The notes below the pieces were generated by a model, which searched no databases, was not told the DNA's origin, and saw only the letters and a list, made by a program, of their open reading frames with translations. A stretch of 64,000 nt of DNA from Bermanella sp034110565 (lineage in GTDB: Bacteria; Pseudomonadota; Gammaproteobacteria; Pseudomonadales; Oceanobacteraceae), in NCBI GenBank assembly GCA_034110565.1, contig JAWUYY010000015.1, forward strand, positions 11,428 to 75,427, in the 5' to 3' direction. Both the position numbers and the translations under genes were made by a program. Each line of letters opens with the position of its first letter. Positions within the stretch are counted from its first letter, which is position 1. Shown piece by piece: positions 42,781 to 51,558 of the stretch.

Positions 42781-44688
42781 ATGATACGTCTGCAACAGGT
42801 TAATTTACACCTAGGCCCCAAAATAATCCTGCAACAAGCTGACCTTACGGTACATGATGGGCATAAGCTTGCTGTTGTCGGTGCAAACGGTGCAGGCAAG
42901 TCCACTTTGTTTAAGCTATTGCTAAAAGAATTAGTGCCCGACCAAGGTGACTTATATTTGCCGAAAAACTGGCGCATTGCACACATGGCTCAAGAAGTCG
43001 CTGCGTCTGAACAAAGCGCGTTGGATTATGTACTAGATGGGCATCAAGAGTTCCGTCGTATTCAACAGTCAATCATTGCAGCCGAAAATGCAGAAGATGA
43101 TTTAGCCTTAGCCAGTTTACATGGCGAGTTTGAAGTCATTCATGGCTATCAGGTTGCGCAGTTGGGTCAGACCATGCTGGCGGGCCTTGGGTTCAAGCAA
43201 GAGCAAATGTCCCACCCTGTCAGTGCATTTAGTGGTGGTTGGCGGATGCGTTTAAATCTAGCAAAAGCCTTGATCATGCCTAGCGATTTGTTGTTATTAG
43301 ATGAACCCACTAACCACTTGGATTTAGATGCCAGCTTGTGGTTAGAAAGTTTTCTGCAAAAATATCGCGGCACCCTGTTATTGATCAGCCATGATCGTGA
43401 TTTTATCGATTCGGTTGTTGGTGGCATCATACATATGCATCAGCAAGTTATTAATTTGTATACAGGAAACTATGCGGATTTTGAACGCCGCCGTGCCGAG
43501 CACTTAGCGCAACAACAATCTTTATTTGAGCAGCAGCAAGCGCAAATTGCACATATCGAAAGTTTCATTGATCGCTTCAAAGCAAAAGCCAGTAAAGCCA
43601 AACAGGCCCAAAGCCGAGTTAAAGCGCTTGAGCGAATGGAGCGTATTGCACCTGCCCATATTGATAGCCAGTTTCATTTTGAATTCCCCAATGCAGATAA
43701 ATACAGCGATCCCTTGCTGAATTTACAACAAGTGAGCATTGGCTATGGGGATAAAGTCCAGCTAGAAAGCGTCAGCCTTACTTTGCGTCCAGGTGATCGT
43801 ATCGGTTTATTAGGTGCCAATGGCGCGGGTAAATCCACTTTAATTAAAGCCCTTGTTGGTGAATTAGCGGTCATGCAAGGTGAGTGTTTTAAAGGAGAAT
43901 ACTTAGCAGTTGGCTACTTTGCTCAACACCAGGTGGATGAATTAGACTTACGTCTTACGCCATCTGAGCATTTATTAGCACTTAAAAGCGATGCTAGCGA
44001 TCAGCAGATCCGTAACTTTTTAGGTGGGTTCGGTTTTCAAGGTGATCAGGCATTGGAAGTATGCGAAAAATTTTCCGGTGGCGAACTTGCGCGCCTAGCA
44101 TTGGCACGGATTGCATGGCTTAAACCCAATTTATTGATTCTTGATGAGCCGACTAACCATTTGGATTTAGACATGCGTCATGCATTAACCATGGCGTTGC
44201 AGAATTATGACGGGGCCATTGTGGTGGTCAGCCATGACAGGCATTTATTGGTTAATACAGTGGATCAGTTTTATTTGGTGCACCAAGGAGCCGTCACCGA
44301 ATTTGATGGTGATCTTGAAGATTACCGTGCCTTCATTAAGCAAAGTGTTGATCAGCAGGAAGATGGTGAAGCTCCCAAGGCGACAGAAAACAGCGCCGAA
44401 GCCAAAAAAGAAAAGAAACGCCACGAAGCCGAAATTCGTAAGCAATTAAGCCCGCTTAAAAAGTCAGTGGATAAACTCGAAGCAGCCGTTGAAGGCTTGC
44501 AAGAAGAGCTTGATGCGTTAGAGCAGCAACTAGCCGATACCAGTCTTTATGACGCAAGCAGTAAAGATAAGCTACAAGATGTGCTTGCCAAGCAGGCAAG
44601 CAGTAAAAGTGCGTTAGAAGAAACTGAAATGAAATGGATGGCGGCGCTTGAAGATATGGAAACTCTAGAAGAGCAACTTAATGCTTAA
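42781..44688 (+). CDS. ABC-F family ATP-binding protein (YheS-like)
   Basis: Soluble tandem ABC ATPase, 635 aa, of the ribosome-associated ABC-F class. Walker A sites are VVGANGAGKSTLFKLLL and LLGANGAGKSTLIKALV. Signature motifs are FSGGWRMRLNLAKAL and FSGGELARLALARI. Walker B is LLLLDEPTNHLDLD and LLILDEPTNHLDLD. The linker between the domains (about 240-300) has the charged P-site motif. The C-terminus is a coiled coil (EIRKQLSPLKKSVDKLEAAV). It is closest in pattern to YheS, implicated in translation. Its 3' end overlaps yibQ (opposite strand) by 11 bp. Confidence 0.93.
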   Translation: MIRLQQVNLHLGPKIILQQADLTVHDGHKLAVVGANGAGKSTLFKLLLKELVPDQGDLYLPKNWRIAHMAQEVAASEQSALDYVLDGHQEFRRIQQSIIAAENAEDDLALASLHGEFEVIHGYQVAQLGQTMLAGLGFKQEQMSHPVSAFSGGWRMRLNLAKALIMPSDLLLLDEPTNHLDLDASLWLESFLQKYRGTLLLISHDRDFIDSVVGGIIHMHQQVINLYTGNYADFERRRAEHLAQQQSLFEQQQAQIAHIESFIDRFKAKASKAKQAQSRVKALERMERIAPAHIDSQFHFEFPNADKYSDPLLNLQQVSIGYGDKVQLESVSLTLRPGDRIGLLGANGAGKSTLIKALVGELAVMQGECFKGEYLAVGYFAQHQVDELDLRLTPSEHLLALKSDASDQQIRNFLGGFGFQGDQALEVCEKFSGGELARLALARIAWLKPNLLILDEPTNHLDLDMRHALTMALQNYDGAIVVVSHDRHLLVNTVDQFYLVHQGAVTEFDGDLEDYRAFIKQSVDQQEDGEAPKATENSAEAKKEKKRHEAEIRKQLSPLKKSVDKLEAAVEGLQEELDALEQQLADTSLYDASSKDKLQDVLAKQASSKSALEETEMKWMAALEDMETLEEQLNA

Positions 44689-45694
44689 GTGTGCCTAGCT
44701 CGGTGTGTTCTTGTTCTATAGCTTGTTGGGTCGATGCAGGTTCACTTTTCTGCGTTGCCCCTTTATATGGTAAGTAAGCGGGTGTTGCCTGTGTTGATGT
44801 TTTTATGGGTAGACGAACCTGAGCCGGTAGCATGTCAGCGTCTTTGTTTTTCAGAGTGGTCGGAACGCGTTGTTGCTTAATAACAATAAGTTGCGCAATG
44901 ATATCGTCTAGCTCAGGGCGTTGTGCAGGTGCACTTTCACGGGCACTGTCGGGTCTTGCTTGAATACCGTATTCCAATAACTCACTTATCCTGACCACCT
45001 TTAAATGGGTGCCTTCAACTTGCGGTAATATGTGTTGCAGATACGTGAGTGTCGATTTATAAGGGTGGCCGATGGCGATAGCGCTGCCGTATTTTTCAGC
45101 TACGGCAATAGCCTTTTTAAATTGAATATGAATGTGTTCGATATCCATTTCATTGTCTAAGAATATGTCCCGCGATGCGCTGGGTAAGCCCATGGTTTGC
45201 GCAGTGGAAAAACCGACGCTTTTTGCACTGGTGCGGCTATCTAAAAAAAAAAATTGTTTTTCCTTTAGCACGTCCATCACCCATGCCATCGCTACACTAT
45301 TGGTTGTTAGTTGGCTGCCCATGTGGTTATTAATTCCCTTTGCATAGGGGATGCTTTCAATGGCAAAGGTCAGCTTGGTTTTAAATTCTATTTCGCCTAA
45401 TGATTCGTTTAGGGCGCCAGCACCTAAATTTAGGCCGTTAACGGTACTCATGGGTGCGTGTAGGATAACGTCCTTGCCTAAGCGTCCTGCGCGTTCGGCT
45501 AAGCGCTTACTGTGCTTGCGGTGTGGCATGACGGCAAAGGTAACATCGGCAGGTAGGGCGATGGCGGTTAACCCTGCGTGTAGACTATTGCCAAGGTCGT
45601 CAATGACAATAGCGAGTCGTGCAGGGTTAGCACTACTGGCTAAGCTGGTTCCGTGAACGCTACTCAGCAGTAGCAGGAGCAGCAGGTATTTCAT
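44678..45694 (-). CDS. yibQ: Divergent polysaccharide deacetylase family protein (YibQ)
   Basis: A 338-aa exported protein with signal peptide MKYLLLLLLLSSVHGTSLAS. The DUF610 divergent deacetylase domain follows: RLAIVIDDLGNSL, KDVILHAPMSTVNG, GINNHMGSQLT, FFLDSRTSAKSVG and IAIGHPYKSTLTYL. Metal ligands of NodB enzymes are partly kept (DD and H-x-x-x-S-like). About 90 residues of low-complexity C-terminal tail follow. It overlaps the ctpA 3' end by 35 bp, so it is translationally linked to the protease gene. Confidence 0.92.
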   Translation of the reverse strand: MKYLLLLLLLSSVHGTSLASSANPARLAIVIDDLGNSLHAGLTAIALPADVTFAVMPHRKHSKRLAERAGRLGKDVILHAPMSTVNGLNLGAGALNESLGEIEFKTKLTFAIESIPYAKGINNHMGSQLTTNSVAMAWVMDVLKEKQFFFLDSRTSAKSVGFSTAQTMGLPSASRDIFLDNEMDIEHIHIQFKKAIAVAEKYGSAIAIGHPYKSTLTYLQHILPQVEGTHLKVVRISELLEYGIQARPDSARESAPAQRPELDDIIAQLIVIKQQRVPTTLKNKDADMLPAQVRLPIKTSTQATPAYLPYKGATQKSEPASTQQAIEQEHTELGTLKH

Positions 45695-47024
45695 CTTGGG
45701 TTTCGCGATTTAATTTACTTTCTAGTAAGTGCATACCCTTGAGCATGCTTAAGGCTTGGTTTAGTTGATAGTCTTTGACGGTTAGTTTTTTGGTTTCATT
45801 TTCTTCGTCGAGCTCGGCTTTCACGGCTTTTTTATCATCTGGGTTTTCAAGATGACCTGTTAAGTCGGCTTCTTTGTAATAACGTGATTCATTTTCAGGG
45901 ATGAACTTGCCTTGATGAACCTCGATATCAGGGGTAATACCTTGCGCCTGAATAGAACGACCAGCAGGTGTGTAATAACGTGCAGTAGTAAGCTTAAGTG
46001 CGTGAGCACCGTTTAATGGCAATACGGTTTGTACTGAACCTTTACCAAAACTTTGTGTGCCCATAATCACAGCACGGCCATGGTCTTGTAATGCACCGGC
46101 GACAATCTCAGACGCAGATGCACTGCCGCCATTAATTAATACAACCAGTGGAATGTCGGGGGCTGGCGTATCTAATGTGGCCTCATAGCGTACATCAGCA
46201 TTGGCGACACGGCCCTTGGTGTAAACAATTAAGCCGCTATCAATGAATGCATCACTCACGGCGACGGCTGCGTCTAATACGCCGCCAGGATTGTTACGTA
46301 AATCCAGAATCACACCGCTTAATGGTTTTAACGGTTGGTCACTTTTTTCAGTCAACATTTGCAACGCATTGCTGACATCCGCACCGGTATTTTCTTGGAA
46401 TTGAGTAATGCGAATGTAACCGTATTGTTCGTCCAGCAGTTTGTGCTTCACGCTAGTTATTTTGATTTCGGCGCGTTTAAGTGTGATTTCTAATGGCTTG
46501 TTTTCACCTTCACGCAAAATAGTTAATACAATAGGACTACCTGGTTCGCCGCGCATTTTTTCTACGGCTTCATTCAGGCCTAAGCCTTTAACCGGTGTGT
46601 CATCTAATTTAATAATTAGGTCGCCAGCGAGTACGCCAGCTTGTTGTGCCGGAGTGTCATCAATTGGGCTGACAACTTTAATAAATCCGTCTTCCATTCC
46701 TACTTCAATACCCAGTCCGCCAAATTTACCACTAGTGTTGGCGCGTAGATCTTCAAAGTCTTCTTCGCCTAGGTAAGAGGAATGAGGGTCTAGTCCGCCT
46801 AGCATGCCGTGAATGGCATTTTCCAGTAAGGTTTTATCGTCCACTGGCTCAACATAGCTTGTGCGAATGCGTTCAAAAATCTCAGCAAAAGCACGGAGCT
46901 CTTCAAGAGGTAAATTGGAAGGAGCAATTTTGGCTTCACCTTTGATGATATCTTGGGCGTGGGCTGTAAGTGTCAGCACGGCCAACAAGGAGAAGAGCAA
47001 TGGGCGTAACATAGATAGTCTCAA
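45660..47024 (-). CDS. ctpA: S41 carboxy-terminal processing protease (CtpA)
   Basis: Periplasmic serine protease of 454 aa. Signal peptide with hydrophobic core MLRPLLFSLLAVLTLTAHAQ, N-terminal helical domain, PDZ domain (LGIEVGMEDGFIKVVSPIDD; AGVLAGDLIIKLDD), and the Ser-Lys catalytic pair in GGSASASEIVAGALQDHGRA and TQSFGKGSVQTV. CtpA in Pseudomonas degrades cell-wall hydrolases with LbcA. Here it lies directly downstream of envC, a hydrolase activator, consistent with murein remodelling (the functional link is inference). Confidence 0.95.
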   Translation of the reverse strand: MRLSMLRPLLFSLLAVLTLTAHAQDIIKGEAKIAPSNLPLEELRAFAEIFERIRTSYVEPVDDKTLLENAIHGMLGGLDPHSSYLGEEDFEDLRANTSGKFGGLGIEVGMEDGFIKVVSPIDDTPAQQAGVLAGDLIIKLDDTPVKGLGLNEAVEKMRGEPGSPIVLTILREGENKPLEITLKRAEIKITSVKHKLLDEQYGYIRITQFQENTGADVSNALQMLTEKSDQPLKPLSGVILDLRNNPGGVLDAAVAVSDAFIDSGLIVYTKGRVANADVRYEATLDTPAPDIPLVVLINGGSASASEIVAGALQDHGRAVIMGTQSFGKGSVQTVLPLNGAHALKLTTARYYTPAGRSIQAQGITPDIEVHQGKFIPENESRYYKEADLTGHLENPDDKKAVKAELDEENETKKLTVKDYQLNQALSMLKGMHLLESKLNRETQDEIPAAPATAE

Positions 47025-47138
47025 TTTATATAAGCTTTATAAGTTATAACAGATTGTTATGAAATTTGAAGTCGGTAACGACTATTAGTGTCTTTTTGCT
47101 AATAAAGATGACTATATATGTCATCTAAGGCAAGAGTA

Positions 47139-48296
47139 TTAGCCCTTTAGCCAGCGTTTTGGATTTTGCGGTTGACCCTTATAGCGAATCTCAAAGTACA
47201 GGGCGGTGTCTTCAAAACCACCACTGCGCCCTACGTTTGCAATCACTTCTCCAGTTTCTACCCAGTCACCGACACTTTTCAACAATGCTTGGTTACGAGC
47301 ATAAAGAGTCATGTAACCCTTTCCATGGTCAACTATGGTGAGTAAACCAAATCCACGTAACCAATCACTAAATACCACGCGTCCGTGATGAATAGCGTGC
47401 ACTTGAGTACCGGTTTGTTCTGGGTATAACCAGCCTTGCCAGCGTTGTTTGCCATTGTGTTGCCACTGGCCAAATATCTTTTGTGCCTGGCTATTTATAG
47501 GGCTGGGTAATTTACCTTTTAATTGTTTGAAAGGACGGCTTTCTTGAGTTCGCTCGAAAGGCAAAAAGACTTCTTCAACTTTACCTAAAACCTCCATAAG
47601 ATTTTGTCTGTCTTGTTGTAGGCGTGAGAGTTGTTGACCGCTACCGCGAATTTTTTTATCTAAAGCGTTGGCATCTTGTTGTTGCTGCTTTTGTTTTTGT
47701 TTGAGTTGGTCATGGCTTTGTTTTAGCTGAGTAAGTTTGTCTTGCAGACTTGCTTGGCGTTTTTCAATATCAGACTTAACGGTATTGAGTTCATTCAATG
47801 TCTGACGATAGGCCTCAATTTCAACTTGATGGGCTTCATTGAAGTACTGCAAATAACTTAAATTGCGTGCTACTTGGGCTGGGTCTTGCTGATTGAGCAG
47901 CATTTTTAATTGAGGCTCTTGGCCCAGCTTGTAGCTGGCCAAGATAATATCATTGAGAATGCGTTGTTGTTTGTGCTGGGATTGGCTGAGCGTTGTTTGC
48001 TCGGCCTTGAGCTTTTTTAGGCGAGCTCGTTCCTCCTGCAACGCTTTCTTAAGAGCTTCAACCTGCTTACTTATCTTTGCGACTTCTTCATCGCTTTTGC
48101 GCAGTGTTGAGACTAAATCTTTGTGATCGTCTTGTGCTTTCTTTAAAAAACTCTGCAGCTCATTAATGTCATCACGTAACTTTTTTAAGTGGCGTTCGCT
48201 TAATTGTTTACGGTCGACGTCTTCTGCCATGCTGTTTTGTACGATGGCAAAAGACAGTGATGTAATTAAGGCTAAGCTTGCTAACAATCGGATCAC
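47139..48296 (-). CDS. envC: Murein hydrolase activator EnvC
   Basis: A 385-aa periplasmic protein: signal peptide (LLASLALITSLSFAIVQNSM), a long coiled coil from residue 25 to about 250 (KQLSERHLKKLRDDINELQS ...), and a degenerate LytM/M23 domain at the end. The zinc ligands are not kept: the usual HxxxD reads IHHGRVVFSDW, and the final HxH reads LYFEIRYKGQ. EnvC-type proteins activate amidases AmiA/B rather than cleave themselves, and this degeneracy fits. It overlaps gpmI by 4 bp. Confidence 0.94.
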   Translation of the reverse strand: MIRLLASLALITSLSFAIVQNSMAEDVDRKQLSERHLKKLRDDINELQSFLKKAQDDHKDLVSTLRKSDEEVAKISKQVEALKKALQEERARLKKLKAEQTTLSQSQHKQQRILNDIILASYKLGQEPQLKMLLNQQDPAQVARNLSYLQYFNEAHQVEIEAYRQTLNELNTVKSDIEKRQASLQDKLTQLKQSHDQLKQKQKQQQQDANALDKKIRGSGQQLSRLQQDRQNLMEVLGKVEEVFLPFERTQESRPFKQLKGKLPSPINSQAQKIFGQWQHNGKQRWQGWLYPEQTGTQVHAIHHGRVVFSDWLRGFGLLTIVDHGKGYMTLYARNQALLKSVGDWVETGEVIANVGRSGGFEDTALYFEIRYKGQPQNPKRWLKG

Positions 48297-49843
48297 GAGT
48301 GTTTCTCTAGCAATGAGTGGCCCGTCATTTCGCTAGGCTGTTGTTCGCCCATCATGGTTAACAAGGTAGGAGCCACATCACATAGAGACCCGCCTGACTT
48401 AAGTGCATGGTCATGACCTTGTTGGCTGACATGTATAAGGTTAACAGGGCCTGTGGTGTGCTGAGTCATGGGGCCGCCATTGCTATCAAGCATTTGTTCA
48501 CAGTTACCGTGGTCGGCTGTGATCAAGCATTCGCCGCCTACTTTTAAAATGGCATCAGTGACACGCTTTAGGCAAACATCTAACGCTTCAACTGCTTTTA
48601 CCGCCGCATCAAATTTACCCGTGTGTCCCACCATGTCGCCATTGGCATAGTTACACACGATTAGATCGTATGTTTGATTCTCAATGGCTTCGACTAATTT
48701 ATCAGTCACCTCTGGGGCACTCATTTCGGGTTTTAAATCGTAAGTGGCTACATCTGGGCTGTTGATCAGAATACGTTCTTCACCAGGGTACATTTCTTCA
48801 CGGCCACCACTAAAGAAAAAGGTCACGTGAGCGTACTTTTCTGTTTCAGCGATGCGTAATTGAGTTTTACCTAGGTTGCTGACGAATTCACCAAGGCCAT
48901 TAGTCATTGGGCTTGGTGGGAAGGCGCAGTGGGTTTTAATGTTGGCTGCGTATTGCGTCATCATCACAAAATCGCTAATGGCTGGGTGCGCGGTACGCTT
49001 AAAGCCATCGAAGTCAGCATCAACAAATGCACGAGTGATTTCACGGGCACGATCAGGGCGAAAATTTGCAAAGATGATGCTGTCGCCATCTTCTATTTTG
49101 ACCGGTGTGCCGAGGATGGTGTCATCGATGAACTCATCATGAATGTCTCGTTCATAAGAGGCTAATAAGCCTTCTACACCATTGGCAGCCTGATATTTTG
49201 CCTTGCCTTGCGTGTACATATCATAAGCTTTTTGTACGCGCTCCCAGCGGTTATCACGGTCCATGGCGTAGTAACGACCGACTAATGTCGCAAGCTTAGC
49301 GTTATCGCCTAAGCCTAGTGACGCCATATGCGCTTCTACGTCTTCGATGAAGGGTTGGGCGCTTTGTGGGGCGACATCACGGCCATCTAAAATGCCATGT
49401 ACATAAATGGCTTTGGCACCGCGTTTGGCCGCCATAGAGGCCAATTCTTTAATGTGATTGATGTGACTGTGAACACCTCCTGGGCTTAGTAACCCCAATA
49501 GATGAACGGCTTTACCTTGGTTAATGGCGCTATCCATGGCGTTTACTAAGGCTGGGTTTTCGAAGAAATCTCCATCTTTAATGCTTTTATTAATTCGGGT
49601 GAAGTTTTGATAAACAATACGCCCGGCGCCTAGGTTCATGTGGCCAACTTCAGAATTGCCCATTTGGCCATCAGGTAGGCCAACAGCGATACCTGAGGTG
49701 CTGATCAATGCATGAGGATAGTTAACTTTTAAGGCATCCCAAGTGGGTGTTTGGGCGGCGCTGATAGCGTTGTCGGTGGCGTCTTCACGCTCACCAAAGC
49801 CATCAAGAATAATAAGTGCAACGGGTTTGGGCGAAGTAGACAT
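48293..49843 (-). CDS. gpmI: 2,3-bisphosphoglycerate-independent phosphoglycerate mutase
   Basis: Glycolytic/gluconeogenic, Mn-dependent phosphoglycerate mutase, 516 aa. Alkaline-phosphatase-fold motifs: ALIILDGFGERE, the phosphorylated Ser in GQMGNSEVGHMNLGAGR, HGILDGRDVAPQSA, NFRPDRAREITRAF, VCNYANGDMVGHTGKFDA, and ITADHGNCEQM. The first gene of gpmI-envC-ctpA-yibQ. The upstream 150 bp, shared with the divergent rhodanese gene, contains the promoters. Confidence 0.97.
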   Translation of the reverse strand: MSTSPKPVALIILDGFGEREDATDNAISAAQTPTWDALKVNYPHALISTSGIAVGLPDGQMGNSEVGHMNLGAGRIVYQNFTRINKSIKDGDFFENPALVNAMDSAINQGKAVHLLGLLSPGGVHSHINHIKELASMAAKRGAKAIYVHGILDGRDVAPQSAQPFIEDVEAHMASLGLGDNAKLATLVGRYYAMDRDNRWERVQKAYDMYTQGKAKYQAANGVEGLLASYERDIHDEFIDDTILGTPVKIEDGDSIIFANFRPDRAREITRAFVDADFDGFKRTAHPAISDFVMMTQYAANIKTHCAFPPSPMTNGLGEFVSNLGKTQLRIAETEKYAHVTFFFSGGREEMYPGEERILINSPDVATYDLKPEMSAPEVTDKLVEAIENQTYDLIVCNYANGDMVGHTGKFDAAVKAVEALDVCLKRVTDAILKVGGECLITADHGNCEQMLDSNGGPMTQHTTGPVNLIHVSQQGHDHALKSGGSLCDVAPTLLTMMGEQQPSEMTGHSLLEKHS

Positions 49844-49999
49844 ATGACCCTATAAATTCTGGTTGATTATGGCGCAGATTTTACATGTTTGTGTTGCATC
49901 ATGCCATTGGCGTTGTCCGCAGCGATAATCACCTCAGGTTAGCGCTTTTGATGCGCGTGAATTGAGGTATACTGCGCTCCAAAGAATTTGAGGTGGTGT

Positions 50000-50416
50000 A
50001 TGGAAAAGTTACTAGAATTTGTCGTGAACAACTGGATGTTGGTCACCGCCCTATTAGCGCTTTTTGCATTATTAGCTTGGGATGGTAGTCAGAAAGCAGG
50101 GCCGAAAGTGAGTACCCATGAGGCAACTCGCTTAATCAACCAAAATAATGCTCTGGTATTGGATATCCGTGAAAAGGCGGATTTCAAAGCGGGTCACGTA
50201 GTGGACTCAGTGAATATTCCTAACTCGCAAGTGGCAAATCGTATTGCAGAGCTGGAAAAACACAAAACAGACCCCATCATAGTAGTATGCAAAACAGGCC
50301 AAACCGCTTCTGCAGCGAGTAAAGCCTTGAAAGACAATGGTTTTGAGCAGGTATTTCGCCTTAGTGGCGGCATTATGGAATGGACCAGTAACAACTTACC
50401 CTTGGTCAAAAAATAA
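50000..50416 (+). CDS. Membrane-anchored rhodanese-like protein
   Basis: A 138-aa protein with one N-terminal transmembrane helix (WMLVTALLALFALLAW) and a rhodanese domain (VLDIREKADFKAGHVVDSVN). The active-site loop is VVCKTGQTASAA, C-x4-T, with catalytic Cys intact. It probably transfers sulfur in the inner-membrane vicinity. The ATG at 50000 has GAGGTG upstream; a TATACT at 49968-49973 could be the -10. It precedes secB by 17 bp, as in Pseudomonas, where glutaredoxin grx lies between; grx is absent here. Confidence 0.92.
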   Translation: MEKLLEFVVNNWMLVTALLALFALLAWDGSQKAGPKVSTHEATRLINQNNALVLDIREKADFKAGHVVDSVNIPNSQVANRIAELEKHKTDPIIVVCKTGQTASAASKALKDNGFEQVFRLSGGIMEWTSNNLPLVKK

Positions 50417-50433
50417 TAACTAGAGAAGTAGTC

Positions 50434-50919
50434 ATGACAGAACAAGCAGCAGCGCAACCAGAAGCACAAAAAGGTCAGTTTGGCGTACAACGTATTTTTG
50501 TAAAAGATGTGTCTTTTGAAAGCCCAAATGCACCGGACGTGTTCCGTGGTCAGTGGAAGCCGCAAATAAACATGGATCTGAATACGCGCAGCAATAAGCT
50601 GGCAGATGATGTTTACGAAGTGGTGCTAACGCTAACGGTTACGGCAAAGAACGAAGACAAAACAGCCTTCCTAGCTGAAATTCAGCAAGGTGGCATCTTT
50701 AAAATTGAAGGTCTAGAAGGCGGTGCATTGCATCAGACGCTAGGTTCTTTTTGTCCGAATCTATTATTTCCATACGCTCGTGAAGCCATTGATTCATTAG
50801 TTGTTAAAGGCAGTTTTCCTGCCTTGATGCTTGCACCTGTGAACTTTGATGCGATTTATGCACAAAGCGTACAGCAAGCAAAAGCTCAGCAAGAAGCCAA
50901 AACGGAAGCGACTCATTAA
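50434..50919 (+). CDS. secB: Protein-export chaperone SecB
   Basis: Tetrameric cytosolic chaperone that keeps preproteins unfolded for SecA; 161 aa, family-typical. Motifs: FGVQRIFVKDVSFESPNAPD, VVLTLTVTAKNEDKTAFLAE, HQTLGSFCPNLLFPYAREAI, and the acidic-free C-terminal FPALMLAPVNFDAIYAQ. It is in an operon with the rhodanese gene and ends at a strong terminator. Confidence 0.97.
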   Translation: MTEQAAAQPEAQKGQFGVQRIFVKDVSFESPNAPDVFRGQWKPQINMDLNTRSNKLADDVYEVVLTLTVTAKNEDKTAFLAEIQQGGIFKIEGLEGGALHQTLGSFCPNLLFPYAREAIDSLVVKGSFPALMLAPVNFDAIYAQSVQQAKAQQEAKTEATH

Positions 50920-50956
50920 TCGCTGAACATCAAGGTGCTCGTATAAAGAGTACGTT

Positions 50957-50999
50957 GGACATAAAAAAACCGAGCATCTAGCTCGGTTTTTTTATGTCC
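50957..50999. terminator. Strong terminator between secB and trmL
   Basis: Perfect 19-bp inverted repeat (50957-50975 with 50981-50999) with an ATCTA loop. The core is ACCGAGC/GCTCGGT with A7/T7 runs, so it works on both strands. The opposing trmL gene ends 18 bp beyond it. Confidence 0.96.
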
Positions 51000-51016
51000 G
51001 TTATTGTGACTTTAGG

Positions 51017-51481
51017 CTATTTAGCGCCAGCAAAGTCTAATTGACGCCACGCTTCATACACAATAACCGCCGTGGCATTAGACAGATTCAAGCTGCGGCT
51101 TTCTGGCACCATGGGAATTCGTATTTTTTCATCTTGAGATAATGTATCGAGCATCTCGTCTGGTAGACCGCGCGTTTCTGGCCCCATAACAATAGCATCA
51201 CCTGCTTCAAAAGAGACATCAGTATGCCAGCGTGTCCCTTTTGTGGTCAGTGCGTAGCATTTAGCCGGTTGCACATCATCGACAAATGCCTGCCAATTTT
51301 TATGAATCTTTACCTTCGCGAACTCGTGATAATCCAAACCGGCACGGCGCACACGCTTTTCATCTAGATCAAAACCCAATGGTTCAATTAAATGTAATTG
51401 GAAGCCCGTATTAGCACATAGGCGAATGATGTTTCCCGTATTAGGGGGGATTTCTGGCTCAAATAAGACAACGTGCAGCAT
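51017..51481 (-). CDS. trmL: tRNA (cytidine(34)-2'-O)-methyltransferase TrmL
   Basis: SPOUT-class methyltransferase modifying the wobble base of tRNA-Leu isoacceptors; 154 aa. Seen are VLFEPEIPPNTGNIIRLCAN, the SAM-binding knot VMGPETRGLP, and IPMVPESRSLNLSNATAVIV. It has the same neighbour (secB) as in Pseudomonas. It is divergent from the MSHA operon. Confidence 0.97.
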   Translation of the reverse strand: MLHVVLFEPEIPPNTGNIIRLCANTGFQLHLIEPLGFDLDEKRVRRAGLDYHEFAKVKIHKNWQAFVDDVQPAKCYALTTKGTRWHTDVSFEAGDAIVMGPETRGLPDEMLDTLSQDEKIRIPMVPESRSLNLSNATAVIVYEAWRQLDFAGAK

Positions 51482-51558
51482 AGTGGTGTTTCTATCATGT
51501 TTGACTAGGATTAAAGAAGGACAGTTTACCTTAATGTAGGGTCTAAAGGAGTAGGCAT

